Assembly: GCF_901709675.1 (NCBI RefSeq) | Contig: NC_051087.1 | Location: 16,375,067 to 16,439,066 of the forward strand | Source of the DNA: Syngnathus acus | Taxonomy: Eukaryota; Chordata; Actinopteri; Syngnathiformes; Syngnathidae | Length of the DNA: 64,000 nt | Direction: 5' to 3' | In this document: one piece after another, positions 43,586 to 54,232 of the stretch | Position numbering within the stretch: position 1 is the stretch's first letter | How the letters are laid out: the number at the start of each line of letters is the position of its first letter | Program-made: the position numbers and the translations under genes | Notes under the pieces: model-generated | What the model saw: the letters and a program-made list of their open reading frames with translations, nothing else | Told to the model about the DNA's origin: nothing | Database searches by the model: none

Positions 43586-45074
43586 CCGTAATTTTCGGAC
43601 TATAAGTCGCTCCGGAGTACAAGTCGCATTAGCCATAAAATGCCCAAAAAAGTGAAAAAAAAACATATATAAGTCGCTCCGGAGTATAAGTCACATTTTG
43701 GGGGGCAATTTATTCGACAAAATCCAACACAGAGAACAGTCATGAACGAGCAACAACAGGCTAAACGATAGGTATGCTAACGTGACATAAACACAAACGA
43801 AGAGCTGAGAACGGCTCTGACGTAACATTCAGAGTTATTCAAAAAACTATTACATAAATAACACGTTAATAAAACCATCTGTGTCACTCCAATTCATTAA
43901 ATCCATCGATCGTCCTTTGTCAACAATGCGTGCGCGCTGCTGACGGCGCTTGCACTTCAAAATATTCCACAGGCCCATATAACGATAGATAAATTATATA
44001 TCAAATAACTATTATATAAGCAATAAGGTTATCAAACCATCTGTGTCACTCCAAATCATTAAATCCATCGATCGTCCTTTGTCAACAATGGGTGCGCGCA
44101 GCTGACGGCGCTTGCACTTCAAAATATTCCACAGACCCATATAACGATATATAAATTAGATATCAAATAACTATTGTATAAGCAATAGTATTATCAAACC
44201 ATCTGTGCACTCTAAATCATTAAATCAATCGTTCAAATTCCTCGTCCTTTGTCAACAACGCCGCGCGTGCGCCCTGACGTCAGCCTCGTCGTTATTCCAC
44301 AGATCTAGTATATATAACTAGATGGTAGCGTTAAAAAAGTACAAGGAAAGACGTGGGTTTGGTAAACGGCTCTTTATTTAACAAAACAAACTTCCAGGCG
44401 TGTGGCGGCGTGGACTTCAAGCCACGGAGGTGGAAGAGAGATCCATAGAATAGGACCGGGCGTGCGTAAAAGCCATGACCGAGCCCCATCCACCGTCCCC
44501 GGACAGCCACCCGGCCGAGCGCCGGCCCTCGACTTCCATCCACGGAGGTGAAAGAGAGCTCCCTAGAGTAGGACCGGGCGTGCGTAAAAGCCATGTCCGA
44601 GCCCCATCCACCGTCCCTGGACAGCCACCCGGCCGAGCGCCGGCCCCAGACTTCCATCCACGGAGGTGAAAGAGAGCTCCATAGAATAGGACCGGGCGTG
44701 CGTAAAAGCCATAATAGTTTTTCAAACCTTCTGTGTCACTCCAAATCCTTAAATCCTTCAAACTCTTCGTCCGCCGTGTCACTTAGAAACAAAGCCGCTA
44801 ATGATGCCGGTAGTACGTGGGGTCCTTCGTCATCTTCGTCATCCCGTGATCAATCTTTGTCCTTTATATAAACAACCGCCGCGTCGCGCTGCTGACGTCA
44901 CTTGAAATTCAAATTACAGTAATCCCTTGCTACATCGCGGTTCGTTTATCGCGGTTTCACTTTTTTTTGGGGGGCAACATTTTTGAAAAAAAACACATAA
45001 GTCGCTCCTTATTATAAGTCGCCCCCCCACCCAAACTATGAGAAAACCCGCGACTTATAGTCCGAAAATTACGG
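43586..45074 (+). mobile_element. Pogo-like non-autonomous element, complete
   Basis: 1489 bp with ends CCGTAATTTTCGGACTATAA and complement, TA at 43584-43585 and 45075-45076. It carries two to three copies of the 118-bp GC-rich sub-repeat (AGGACCGGGCGTGCG..., 44454, 44572, 44691) and the AT-rich block seen at 25.5-28 kb. Minus-strand frames across the GC-rich part end at an AATAAA (complement TTTATTTAAC near 44371). This copy shows the single-unit form of the element amplified at 25502-28577. Confidence 0.92.
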
Positions 45075-45337
45075 TAAGCTGCTTTTATATATTTTTTGGT
45101 GATCATTAGGATGTCTAGAACATGTGCATATGCTTATTTTGTTAAATACTATATACCCCGAATGTAAATTATTGCATGTAGTATATGTGTTGCAGATATG
45201 CAACACTGGTAGAGCGTGGTAGCAAAAAAGGCCCTAATTGTGACCTGCCCAAGTGTAGTGTAAATCAGCATGGATCTTCTAGTTTATATTATTTTCTAAT
45301 ATATTTACACATTGTGTGTATTTGTAACATTTGTCCA

Positions 45338-46544
45338 GATTCCAGTCTTTGTTGACAGCCTGACAGTACCAGAGACTGAAAAGAAGGACAAACTTTGGAA
45401 AATCAGACCTTGGCTTGATTCATTCAGAGAGAACTGCAGGTGATACCAGACGAGCACCACTCTGTGGATGAGATGATGATTCCTTTCAAGGGGTGATTCA
45501 GCAGCATCAAACAGTACATGCGAGGCAAGCCACACCCATGGGGCTTCAAAGTATGGGTGAGAACTGGAGTCTCTGGCGTGATGTGTGACTTTGATGTCTA
45601 GCAAGGAAGCAACAATGGACTGCGAGCCAAATCAGAACTTGGCTTGTCTGGTGATGTTGTGCTATCTTCAACACTGCCAGAAGGTCACAACTAAAAGGTC
45701 TATGCAGACAACTTCTTCACCTCTGTTCCACTGGTAGAGAAGATCCTTGATCGAGGAATACATTACGTCGGAACAGCCTACAGGTGTGCCTACCAAACTG
45801 CAACCTTGAAGACAAGAGTTTGAAGAAGAAGGGGAGAGGAGCCTTTGACCACAGAGTGGAGGTGAAACACAAGATCTCTGCCGTCAAATGGTATACCAAC
45901 CGAGCGGTCACACTTGTGCCATCCTTTGCTGGAACTGAGCCTGTGGAGAAGATCCAACGCTGGGACAAAGTGGACAAGACCTACAGAGAAGTTGAAAGGC
46001 CTCACATCGTGGGCATCTACAACAAATACATGGGAGGTGTGGATTTGCTGGATTCATTCACAGCCAAATACAAGTTCCCCATGAAATCTTGCCGCTGGTA
46101 CATATATATCTTCTGGCACACCATCACCCTTGCTTTGGTCAACGCCTGGCTCATCTACAAGCGGGACTGCAAGGCTCTCGGGGTCTCTCCGAACGAGACA
46201 CTGAACCTGAGACTCTTATTCTGAAGGACACAATCAAGACTCCAAAGAGGGGACGGCCATCTGCAGGCAGTGACAGCTCAGTGACACACACTGTGACAGG
46301 AGGCCCTTTGACTGCTCAGAAGAGACCATCCTCTGGTAACGAGAATCCAACCAGCGTCCCACCCAAGAAAACATGTCCACACCCACCACCAGATGTGCGT
46401 AAGGACTTTCTTGGTCATTTCCCAATGAAAATGAAGAAGAGAGGGCGCTGCAGACACAGCCCTACAGGATACACCGACACACAGTGTGATGTCCGTCTTT
46501 GTTTCAAAGACGACAGGAACTGTTTCTGGGATTACCACTGCTAA
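45338..46544 (+). pseudogene. piggyBac transposase pseudogene (PGBD-like)
   Basis: Frames in order: DSLTVPETEKKDKLWKIRPW; SVDEMMIPFKG (first catalytic Asp), then TGA for Arg; KQYMRGKPHPWGFKVWVRTG; VYADNFFTSVPLVEKILDRG (second Asp); AVKWYTNRAVTLVPSFAGTE; ERPHIVGIYNKYMGGVDLLD (third Asp); CRWYIYIFWHTITLALVNAW. A shift near 46200 leads to KTPKRGRPSAG and the Cys/His-rich C-terminal finger GRCRHSPTGYTDTQCDVRLC FKDDRNCFWDYHC. The N-terminal third is missing; at least three frame breaks exist. Confidence 0.9.
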
Positions 46545-46919
46545 TGAAGGAAGAAGAAGATGAAGTGGCTTGATATTTGAAGTAGTGTTAGCCTTGATTC
46601 TGCATGGACCTAGTATACTGAGCGTGACTTACAAGCCAGTGTATCTAGCCTGCTTGCATTCCGCATGTAATCCTGTTTTTATTTTGCTTTATAAAAAATA
46701 AAAACACAAAAAATATGATAAAAGTTGTCATTATTCAGGTACAAACTGTGTAAATGAACTTAGCTGTCTAACATAGGAGCAAATAAGATTACCTTGACTA
46801 GACAATGAGTAGGACCACACGAGGCCTACAGGAAATTCTGCTACCCGTCTCACCCAACGTTGCAACGTTACGTGTCCATAAAACCTTACCAAAACATGAC
46901 AAATTTGCAAACACTACAT

Positions 46920-48391
46920 CATAGGTGTCAAACTCTGGCCTGCGGGCCAAATTTGGCCCGCAGTGTAATTATATTTGGCCCGCGAGGCAATTTCAAATTA
47001 ATATTAGAGCTGGCCCGCCGGTATTATACGGCGGCAGCGCTGTAACACCGCATTCATCGCTTGTACTACAAATCCCATAATGCTCTGCTGTTGCTTTGGC
47101 GCCCATACGTCCGTTCATGACTCCGCCTCATGCCCATATAAGTAGAATCCGTGTTCATTTTTTCCCAGAATGCACCTGAAATTTTCAAGATGGCGCTGCC
47201 TAGATTCGATACTATTGGCTATTCAGAATACACAGATGTGCCGTATCACACAGAGGTGAGATGGCTAAGCCGCGGAAAAGTGCTGAACAGATTTTTCGAA
47301 CTGCGTGAAGAAATATGCCAGTTCCTGGAAAGCAAAGGGAAGGACACAGCAGAGCTCCGGGAGCAAAAGTTTCTGTGTGAGCTTCTGTGTGACATCTCAA
47401 GCCACCTCGATGTGCTGAACCTGCAGCTGCAGGGGCGGGGACGCATCATCACAGATATGTATGCGTCAGTGAGAGCTTTTAAAATGAAGATGTGCCTGTG
47501 GGAGAATCAGATGCGACAAGCAAACTTTGGCCATTTCCCCTGCTGCCAAACCATAAAAACGCAGATCTCTATCGCCGTGTGCGCACAGTTTGCTGAAAAA
47601 CTCCGGCGGTTTGGCGACATTGATGTCCAGAAACTTAGATTTGAACTGCTTAGTAATCCCTTCGCAGTTGATGTGGAAAAAGCACCAGTTTCCACAGTTC
47701 ATCCCTGACGATGCCTCAGCTTCGCACTGAAGTTGCTCAATTGCTCTCCATGTTTTACCTATGTGAGCAACTTTTTTTCCTCAATGAAGATGACGAAAAC
47801 TTCTCATAGGAGACGTCTGACTGACGAACACCTTTGTTCGATAATGACGGTTTCCTCAGCTCAAACCCTAAGCCCCGACATTGATGAGCTGGCATCCAAG
47901 AAAAGATGCCAGGTATCTGGCTTGGCCGCATCAGAGTAGATCAGTGTGTCGCAAAATGAGCAGTAAATACATTTTCTATGCACTTTTTCTTGCTACTCCA
48001 AGGCCTGAATGGTTGATTTATTCATAGTTATGTTATTTTATTTTCAAATTTATTAGCCTGTGTAAGAAGCTAATTTTGACATTTACCTCAGAAGGCTGCA
48101 AACAGAAAGGAGGCATTCAATTTTTATTTACATTTTATTTAATATGCCATTGATATGTTTTATTATTATTATTATTATTATTACTATTATTGTTATTATT
48201 AGTATTATTCGTATTATTATCAACTTGATTTTGCACGCCTGCACTTTTAAGTTATATAAGCCTTGCTTGTTCAATATTCATTGTAAAATCAAAACTTGTT
48301 TGATTCCATATTAAAAGGTTCATTTGTTCAACCTTGGCCTTTGTTCAATCTAAAATTTTGGCCCACTGTGAATTTGAGTTTGACACCCCTG
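46920..48391 (+). mobile_element. hAT element with exact 8-bp TSD CACTACAT
   Basis: Left end CATAGGTGTCAAACTCTGGC, right end complement of CAGGGGTGTCAAACTCAAAT. CACTACAT at 46912-46919 and 48392-48399 is identical. Inserted in the piggyBac 3' region. A trinucleotide (ATT)n run lies at about 48162-48210. Confidence 0.95.
47190..47938 (+). pseudogene. hAT transposase C-terminal half (GTF2IRD2-like)
   Basis: Starts in the middle of the transposase: VPYHTEVRWLSRGKVLNRFF ELREEICQFLESKGKD, CDISSHLDVLNLQLQGRGRI, FKMKMCLWENQMRQANFGHF, RFELLSNPFAVDVEKAP. After 47708 the frame shifts to FSSMKMTKTSHRRRLTDEHL and SPDIDELASKKRCQVSG, the usual C-terminus. The BED finger and first half are absent. This group gave rise to the vertebrate GTF2IRD2 fusion. 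Confidence 0.9.
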
Positions 48392-48485
48392 CACTACATT
48401 ATGGTGCCCAATGGGCTCTGACAACACGATATGAAAGTTTTTTGTTTTTTTTTTACATGTTTTACTATGTCTGGGTCTTACAGGG

Positions 48486-48773
48486 TTAATTCGAATAGTG
48501 GTTGTACTGACACTTCGACTTGCTGCTCTTTGCTCGACAACCCACTGTTCGAGTTTGTCCTCCAACTTTGTCCATCGTGCTTTGTGCCCTCGGAAACTCT
48601 TTTTAGTCTTCTTGACTTGGCGTAGCTCGTCTTGTTGCTTCCTCCACTTCCGCACCATTGACTCGTTGATACGTAAGTTCTCTCGTTGCTGCTCGATTCC
48701 CGTGTTCTTCCGCGTGACGGACCGCCTTGAGTTTAAACTCTGCGTCGTAGGCATGTCTCTTAGTAGGAGCCAT
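48486..48773 (-). pseudogene. POGK-like transposase, N-terminal part
   Basis: From ATG at 48773: MAPTKRHAYDAEFKLKAVRH AEEHGNRAATREL, a Brinker-like helix-turn-helix. A one-base shift then leads to MVRKWRKQQDELRQVKKTKK and ARWTKLEDKLEQWVVEQRAA SRSVSTTTIRI (CENP-B-type HTH). It stops at the TTAA insertion site of the piggyBac at 48486. The remainder of the gene is at 43325-42312. Confidence 0.88.
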
Positions 48774-48963
48774 TTTGGGGTCTTTACATAAAAGACAAAT
48801 GGAAATGAAATATATATACCAGTGTGTATATCAGCATGCACCGTGCGCTTCTTCTACGGAAAAAAAGGAAGTCGGAGGCTACTTGCCGTAGTTGCGAGAT
48901 CTGTCGCGCAGGGGTGTCCAAACTTTTTGCAAAGTGGGCCAGATTTGGTTTGATGCAAATGTA

Positions 48964-49601
48964 CAGGACTGTCTCAGAAAATTTGAATATTGTAATAAAG
49001 TTTTTTATTTTCTGTAATGCAATTAAACAAAACAAATGTCATTGTCACGAGTGGGCGCCGCCGGCCGCTCGGCCACGCCCCCCTATCACCGCGATCACCG
49101 GCACCTGGCGCTGGCTCATCAGGATGGCTATATTAGCGCGACCAGTGCAACTCCAGTTGTCAGCTTGTCTCGTCATGTCCTTGTCCGCATTGATCTTAGA
49201 AAGCTTGACTCCCCGTTTCCTGGTGGTTCGGTCCTTGTCTTGTCAGTCCTGTCCCGTTTTTGCAGCAGCAGTCGCCCGCTCCAGAAGCGTCCTGTCAGCA
49301 GCCTGCCCACGCTCACGAGAAGCCCAGTCGAGTGCTCCTTCCCCTAGATCGCCATCCAGCCACCCACGCCCAGCTAAAACACCCTCGCCCGTCCACTGCT
49401 CCAAGACTCCATCCTTTCACAATAAAGTCTGGTCGCTTTGCACATGGCTGTACTGTCCGATCCTTACAGTCATACATTCTGGATTCATTACAAATCAACT
49501 GAAATATTGCAAGCCATTTATTAATTTAATTTTTGTTTTTTAATCGCATTACAGAAAATAAAGAACTTTATCACAATATTCTAATTTTCTGAGACAGTCC
49601 T
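48964..49601. mobile_element. Deleted Tc1-like element (TIRs only)
   Basis: CAGGACTGTCTCAGAAAATT after TA at 48962-48963, and AATTTTCTGAGACAGTCC near 49583-49600, match the TIRs of the Tc1-like element at 2921-4395. The transposase is absent; about 210 bp remain outside the solo LTR. The right terminal base pair and TA are replaced by the start of the THAP element (TCAATAGAGG). Confidence 0.88.
49043..49468 (+). mobile_element. Solo LTR with 5-bp TSD GTCAT
   Basis: A 426-bp unit TGTCACGAGTGGGCG...GATCCTTACA, flanked by GTCAT at 49038-49042 and 49469-49473. It contains GGCTATATTAGC (TATA-like) and CACAATAAAGTC (poly(A) signal). A different LTR family from 29123-29449, though both start TGTCACGA. 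It is the innermost layer of the 41-51 kb nest. Confidence 0.93.
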
Positions 49602-49604
49602 CAA

Positions 49605-50639
49605 TAGAGGCTTTGCAGCTGACGTCATCAAGCTACCCACATTAGCTTGGCGGCCATCATGGCGGTCAACTTTTCAGTGCCGGTCAACGACTCACACACG
49701 CTTTCTTGTTATATCTGCTGCTATTTGAGCTTAAAAATGCCGGATACCTGCTGTGCTGTTGGATGTAGCAATAGACGAGGCGATAAACCAAATCTTAGCT
49801 TCTATAGATTTCCGGCGAACATGAAAAAACGTGATAAATGGATCGCGGATATTCGTCGTGAACGATGGAAACCTACGATTTACACAAGGATATGCAATGA
49901 GGACTTCATATCAGGTATGTAAACAAACTATTCACCCCTGATTTGTTTCACAAAATGTGAAATAATACAATATGGGATGATACAAATATGATTGTTGAAA
50001 ATGCTGGGTGCATTTTTAGAAAGGCAGCAAGAGCAGCAAGGCAGGGAATGGGATGATTTCTTCAGTTCACCCCCCCGTTTTTATTTTGTGTTTATTTTTT
50101 CATGATGCTTGAAAACGTTATCAATGTAAATATTGAATTATATTTATTGGTTAAGTTTTCAAGCCAATCAGATGTGGCATCATGCAAAAATAAACAAATA
50201 ATAAAAATGGTAGCAACTTGAACAGACAGGTACAGTATCTGAATGATTTCACTCTATTCAGTTTTTTAATATGTCAAGTTATGAAATGCCATTACAAAAC
50301 AAATCGACGAGGTAATTATAAATATCTGGATATGAGCGTTCAGGCAGGTCGGCTGTTGCAAAATGCTCGGGCGATTTTAGCATGCTTCTCGGTAAAAGGT
50401 ACGGATCCGTTGTGCCAACAAGGTTCAACTTCTCTCTGTGACGATTCTTGGAGTCTTCATCCAAATGCCTAACTTCGTTGGATAGCAAATCAGCCATAAT
50501 TCGGAAGAAATCGGTGAAAACGTAGCGCAGAAATCAGACAATCCATACAAACACGTAGGAACGAGCTGACTAGTTGACCGCCAAGATGGCGGCATAACAC
50601 AAAATCACGTGATAAAACCACGTGACTGCAAAGCCTCTA
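49605..50639 (+). mobile_element. P-element-like transposon with THAP exon
   Basis: Perfect 14-bp inverted ends TAGAGGCTTTGCAG / CTGCAAAGCCTCTA. The inner sequence continues the symmetry imperfectly (GGCGGCCATCATGGCGGTCA; complement near 50577). A THAP-type first exon supports the P superfamily. No 8-bp duplication matches, and no RNase-H-like transposase body was recognised in the remaining 700 bp, so it is a deleted copy. Confidence 0.78.
49737..49920 (+). pseudogene. THAP-domain exon with altered zinc ligand
   Basis: From ATG at 49737: MPDTCCAVGCSNRRGDKPNL SFYRFPANMKKRDKWIADIR ... YTRICNEDFISG, then a donor CAGGTATGT at about 49914. The THAP zinc site is C-x(2-4)-C...C-x2-H. Here the second pair reads C-N-E-D, so the final His is Asp. 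That change would be expected to weaken zinc binding. No downstream exon was recognised. Confidence 0.8.
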
Positions 50640-51458
50640 TAGGGGCCGACCATTCGCACCGAAATTCGACGAACCATTACCATTGTGAATGAACTTGTAA
50701 ATATGTAACTATATCCTTTACTATATCCTTTGCAGATAGGTTGATATTGCCAATGAGAATCTGTTGTCAATTGCACTACCAGAAAAGTTAAAGAATAAAA
50801 TAATAACAAATTAACAATTTTATGAAAGTTGAATAATTTTTTTATTAGATGTATTAAGTTTGTTTTATTGTTGTATGAATAAGAAGGGTTTGTGACTGCA
50901 GTAAAAAGGCCAGGTTACATCATGTCAGATTTTTAATCCAAATCAAATCATTCTCCATTTTATCTTTTTTATTTCAACTTCAGACGCAACAAATTACTTT
51001 ATAATCACAAAATAATGATCCATAGTCTTTTTGATTCATGATTCATAGTCTTCAATGGGCCACTTATGATTAATTTTATGACACAATGCTTCGGGCCAGT
51101 TTAAATTTAGACGTGGGCCGCAATTTGGTCCATATATAAGGCACACCGGACTATAAGGCGCACTGTCGGCTTTTGAGAAAATTTGAGGTTTTTAGGTGCG
51201 CCTTATAGTCTGGACAATACGGTACATACTTCGTATTGATGATAAAAAATATTTTATTGTAGTTATTTGTAAGAAAGTGTTTACTTCTCTTTGTTAAACA
51301 AATGTTTGGGCCTGAAAACAGGTTTTGTTTTTTGGTTTTAATTAATATTATACATGTATAATAATGGTAATAAAATAAAGGTTTTCTCCTTCACGGATTT
51401 CACCTATCATAGGTTCTTTTTGGAACGTAGCCCCAGCGAAAAACGAGGGATTACTGTA

Positions 51459-52310
51459 TAGAAAACATGTCAAGGGAAGAAAAGAATTCATCTTTACTGG
51501 CTGTCTACCTTATGCACAAAAATGAACAAACTTGTCACAGTATTGTGGATCTTAATGAGACAACAATTAAGTAATGACACTATTCAGTTGTATGAAATAA
51601 CTAAATAAAATAAGAACATGGACATCAATGTCTAAATCGGTGGCAACATAAATGAGTACAACCCTACTAAGTGAAACCATTCGAAATGGTGTCCTGTAAA
51701 TGTTTTGTGTTGAGCACTGCCTTATAACTTGGGCATAGAGCTTCACAAGTTGATACCGGACTTCTTCCACTCCTCAGTGACATCGGGAAGTGGTCGATGC
51801 TAGATACTTTGTGTTTCTTCACCATTCTTTGTAGCAGGCATTTTGAACCGGTGGTCCGCGGCCCTCCAGTGCAGATGGTCCGTAAAATTGGAAATGGAAA
51901 ATAATTGTAAGATTTTTAAAAATAAAATGGAATTATTATTAAAACTTGATTCATTTTCCAGCTAATTTTTTGAATCATTTACCCATCCAAATTATGTCAA
52001 ATGTAACTGAGATTCCCAAAATAGACACACAGATACTAGATGCAAATAAATAGCCTGTATAGGTCTATCTTCCTTCGGTGCAAAATAAAATAATGTTCCG
52101 CCAAAAAGTGGTCCCCGAGTTGCTTCTTGGTTATAATGGTGGTTCCTTGGACAAAACCAGTTGAAAAGCCCTGCTTTGTTGGCTGTCCCACAGATCTTCC
52201 ATTAGGTTTCGATATCGATTTGTCCTTGGTCATTTGTTTGTTTTTGCAAGCCATACTTGTTGCTTCTCTCCTCACTTGGTCGTTGCCACCCACGGTGTAG
52301 ATCAGACGGA
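51459..52310. other. No recognised gene
   Basis: Unassigned sequence. GAACCGGTGGTCCGCGGCCC near 51847 looks like the end of a decayed hAT, without a partner. Minus-strand frames at 51567 and 52036 have no known motif. Confidence 0.45.
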
Positions 52311-53300
52311 CAAACTACTGCCCCGCGGGCCGGATGTGGCCTGCGGGGCCGTTTAATCCGGCCCGCCAAACCTGAATACATTGTATTATTAAACTTTTTT
52401 TTCTCACCATTTTCCCTGCAATGTCTGCGTTTCCCCAGTAGATGCGGAAACGCCTGCCCGCGGATCTACCCTCGGAAGCCATGTCAGAAAGCTCTGTACG
52501 CGCTCACAAGTGCATGTACGTACTCACACCACTCTTAGAGTCTCAGAGTCATTACTGTGATATAACATCCTGCTCTCCACACCTTTTTTGAATTTGTCTA
52601 CACTGTTTGTACTATGTGTCCTCTCTGCATCCATTGCAGCCTGGTCATCCTGGATAAGGGACCTTCCCATCTGTGGTCTCTTCTCAAGGTTTCTCATTTC
52701 CCCTAGCTGGAGTTTTGAGTTTTTCCTTGCCCTTTTGGGAGTTTAAGATCAGGGGATGTTTGAGAATATTTGCCATTTTTCACATGTCCTGAGTGTTGTT
52801 AGTCACCTAAATGTTGAACAGAGGGTGTGATTTACCGAAGTCAAATTCCTTGTTTGGCACGCTCAAACATGGCGAATAAAAAACTCTTGAATCTTGAATC
52901 TCTTGAATCTTACTCAGTAGTACGGACCCGGCGCACTCTGTGCTCTATTTCCTTCAGTGCTGATATTGCATTTCGAGTGTGGGCTGTGCATTCTCGAAAT
53001 TCGTGCGCTGAGCTTTCAGATGCAGTTTTACGCCAAAGCCACCCACAAACCTTACCCTGAAATCCTTCCATTAAAATGAGTGGCCCAAGGAAAAGAAAGG
53101 TGGACACTGAGTGCAGAGTGTTTAAAAAGGAGTGGACAATTATTTGGCTCGACCTATGTGTATGAGCAGACGTTCAGCCACATGAACATCAACAAAGTCC
53201 GTCACAGATGTAGGTTAACGGACCAACACCTCAAATTTTACTCCAGACTATGATGCACGAGCAAAGAAAGGAGACAACAACACTGTTCCCACTGAAAATG
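52311..53300 (+). mobile_element. hAT deletion derivative, second copy of the 20605-21690 family
   Basis: The left end CAGACGGACAAACTACTGCC and following text match the complement of 21690-21560. The coding scrap at 53075-53250 reads MSGPRKRKVDTECRVFKKEW and, almost at once, YEQTFSHMNINKVRHRCRLT DQHLK: N-terminus joined to C-terminus. The right TIR was not found before the LTR element begins. Split by a LINE tail at 52527-52910. Confidence 0.82.
52527..52910 (+). mobile_element. LINE 3' end (CR1/L2-like) with TSD TACTCA
   Basis: 384 bp of LINE 3' UTR (CTCTTAGAGTCTCAGAGTCA ... ATGGCGAATAAAAAACTCTT) with a (CTTGAAT)n-type tail. TACTCA is duplicated at 52521-52526 and 52911-52916. The undisturbed site exists in the sister hAT copy (complement of CTACTGAGTACGTAC near 21463), which confirms the insertion. 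Confidence 0.93.
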
Positions 53301-53457
53301 AAGGGGAGTTTCTCTAGTTGGTGTAAAAAGAAAAAAAAATGCATTTTGAAAATAATTTGTACAAATAGCAGGGATTGAAACTAGTGACCATTCTCATTTT
53401 CAAACAATACACCAGTCCAAATGGCCTCACCGGCCATGGCAAAGTCCTAACTGTGGC

Positions 53458-53830
53458 CAACGGCAACTCTGGGGACATGAACCGCAATCGGCGGCGACTC
53501 TGGGGACATGAACCGCAATCGGCGGCGACTCTGGGGACATGAACCACAATCGGCGGCAACTCTGGGGACATGAACCGCAATCGGCGGCAACTCTGGGGAC
53601 ATGAACCGCAATCGGCGGCAACTCTGGGGACACGAACCGCAATCAGCGGCAACTCTAGGGACACGAACCGCAATCGGCGGCAACTCTAGGGACACGAACC
53701 GCAATCGCCGGCAACTCTAGGGACACGAACCGGACTCGGCGGCAACTCTGGGGACATGAACCGCGCTCTGCAGCAACTCTGGGGACATGAACCGCACTCG
53801 GCGGCAACTCTGGGGACACGAACCACAATC
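53458..53830. repeat. 31-bp minisatellite, 12 units
   Basis: CAACTCTGGGGACATGAACC recurs every 31 bp with small changes (GGGACACGAACC in the later units). Because 31 is not a multiple of 3, each minus-strand frame cycles through all three phases and reads a 31-residue super-repeat; all three frames stay open. Confidence 0.95.
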
Positions 53831-54232
53831 GGCGGCATACGAAAAGTCAGAGCCGCAATCGGCGGCATTTGGAAGTCCGGACCGCGATCAGCGGCATTCG
53901 GAAGGCGGAGCAGTGCGCAGCGGCAAGAGCCACCACGCGCCGCAGTGGGAGCGGGGCCAGGAACGATCGCGGGTCCGGCGCAGCTGGCTTGAAGTCTGGC
54001 GACGCCCGTGGGTACTGCGACGCTGGGCTGGATCCCGATGGCGGCCGCGAGTCTGATGGCGCCGGGAGGCACTCCGATGGCGGCCGCGGGTCGCTGGAGT
54101 GAAGTCCGATGGCGGCCGCGAAGCCCATGGGGCTGGAACATGCTCGGACGACGGACGTGGATCGGGCGTCGCAGCGGGAGCTGATGGTGGAGGGGGGTCC
54201 AAGCGCTGGTCGCTGTAGTGGTCGGATCATTC
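53831..54232 (-). mobile_element. Leader/gag-like region of an LTR element
   Basis: GC-rich sequence directly downstream (minus strand) of the LTR at 54233-54595. It continues as Pro/Ser/Arg-rich frames (PPPPSAPAATPDPRPSSEH...) with GCGGCCGCCATCGG repeats and grades into the minisatellite. No capsid, protease or RT motif is present, so identification as an internal region rests on position only. Confidence 0.5.

Larger units (their letters stand above)
43330..48485 (+). mobile_element. piggyBac transposon at TTAA, inside the POGK-like gene
   Basis: Ends (AA)CCCTGTAAGACCCACC and TGGGTCTTACAGGG, flanked by TTAA at 43326-43329 and 48486-48489. The left end has two extra A. Inside are a piggyBac transposase pseudogene, a pogo-like MITE (43586-45074) and a hAT (46920-48391). 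Without these inserts the element is about 2.2 kb, normal for a piggyBac. Confidence 0.92.
48909..51129. mobile_element. hAT element in the POGK-like 5' region, decayed right end
   Basis: Left end CAGGGGTGTCCAAACTTTTT at 48909. The right side carries the complementary motif GTGGGCCGCAATTTGG at about 51114-51129 but passes straight into POGK-type sequence, so the last bases and any duplication are lost. It contains a deleted Tc1-like element (with a solo LTR in it) and a THAP/P-like element. Confidence 0.65.
41648..51222 (-). mobile_element. POGK-like (pogo superfamily) transposon, heavily invaded
   Basis: Left end CCGTGTTTTCCGGACTATAA; right end complement of CCGTATTGTCCAGACTATAA; TA at 41646-41647 and 51223-51224. 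The transposase gene is on the minus strand in two parts (48773-48486 and 43325-42312) separated by a piggyBac. A second insertion (hAT, 48909-51129) separates the 5' UTR from the right end. The terminus is nearly the same as that of the short pogo-like elements in this window, so this type is their likely autonomous partner. Confidence 0.85.
41461..51456. mobile_element. Outer Tigger/pogo-type MITE, split by a 9.6-kb insertion
   Basis: Left end CAGTAATCCCTCGCTATATC at 41461 after TA (41459-41460). Right end AAACGAGGGATTACTG at 51456 followed by TA (51457-51458). Only about 420 bp belong to it (41461-41647, 51225-51456); the POGK-like transposon occupies the rest. Pairing of the two ends across the insertion is inferred from matching ends and TA flanks. 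Confidence 0.7.

Noticed and set aside
49597-50647. 8-bp duplication for the THAP element
   Set aside because: Flanks GTCCTCAA and TAGGGGCC do not match; the superfamily call rests on the TIR and the THAP exon only.
48909-51172. 8-bp target duplication CTGTCGCG / CTGTCGGC for the outer hAT
   Set aside because: Only six of eight positions match, and using it would place POGK-type TIR sequence inside the hAT end.
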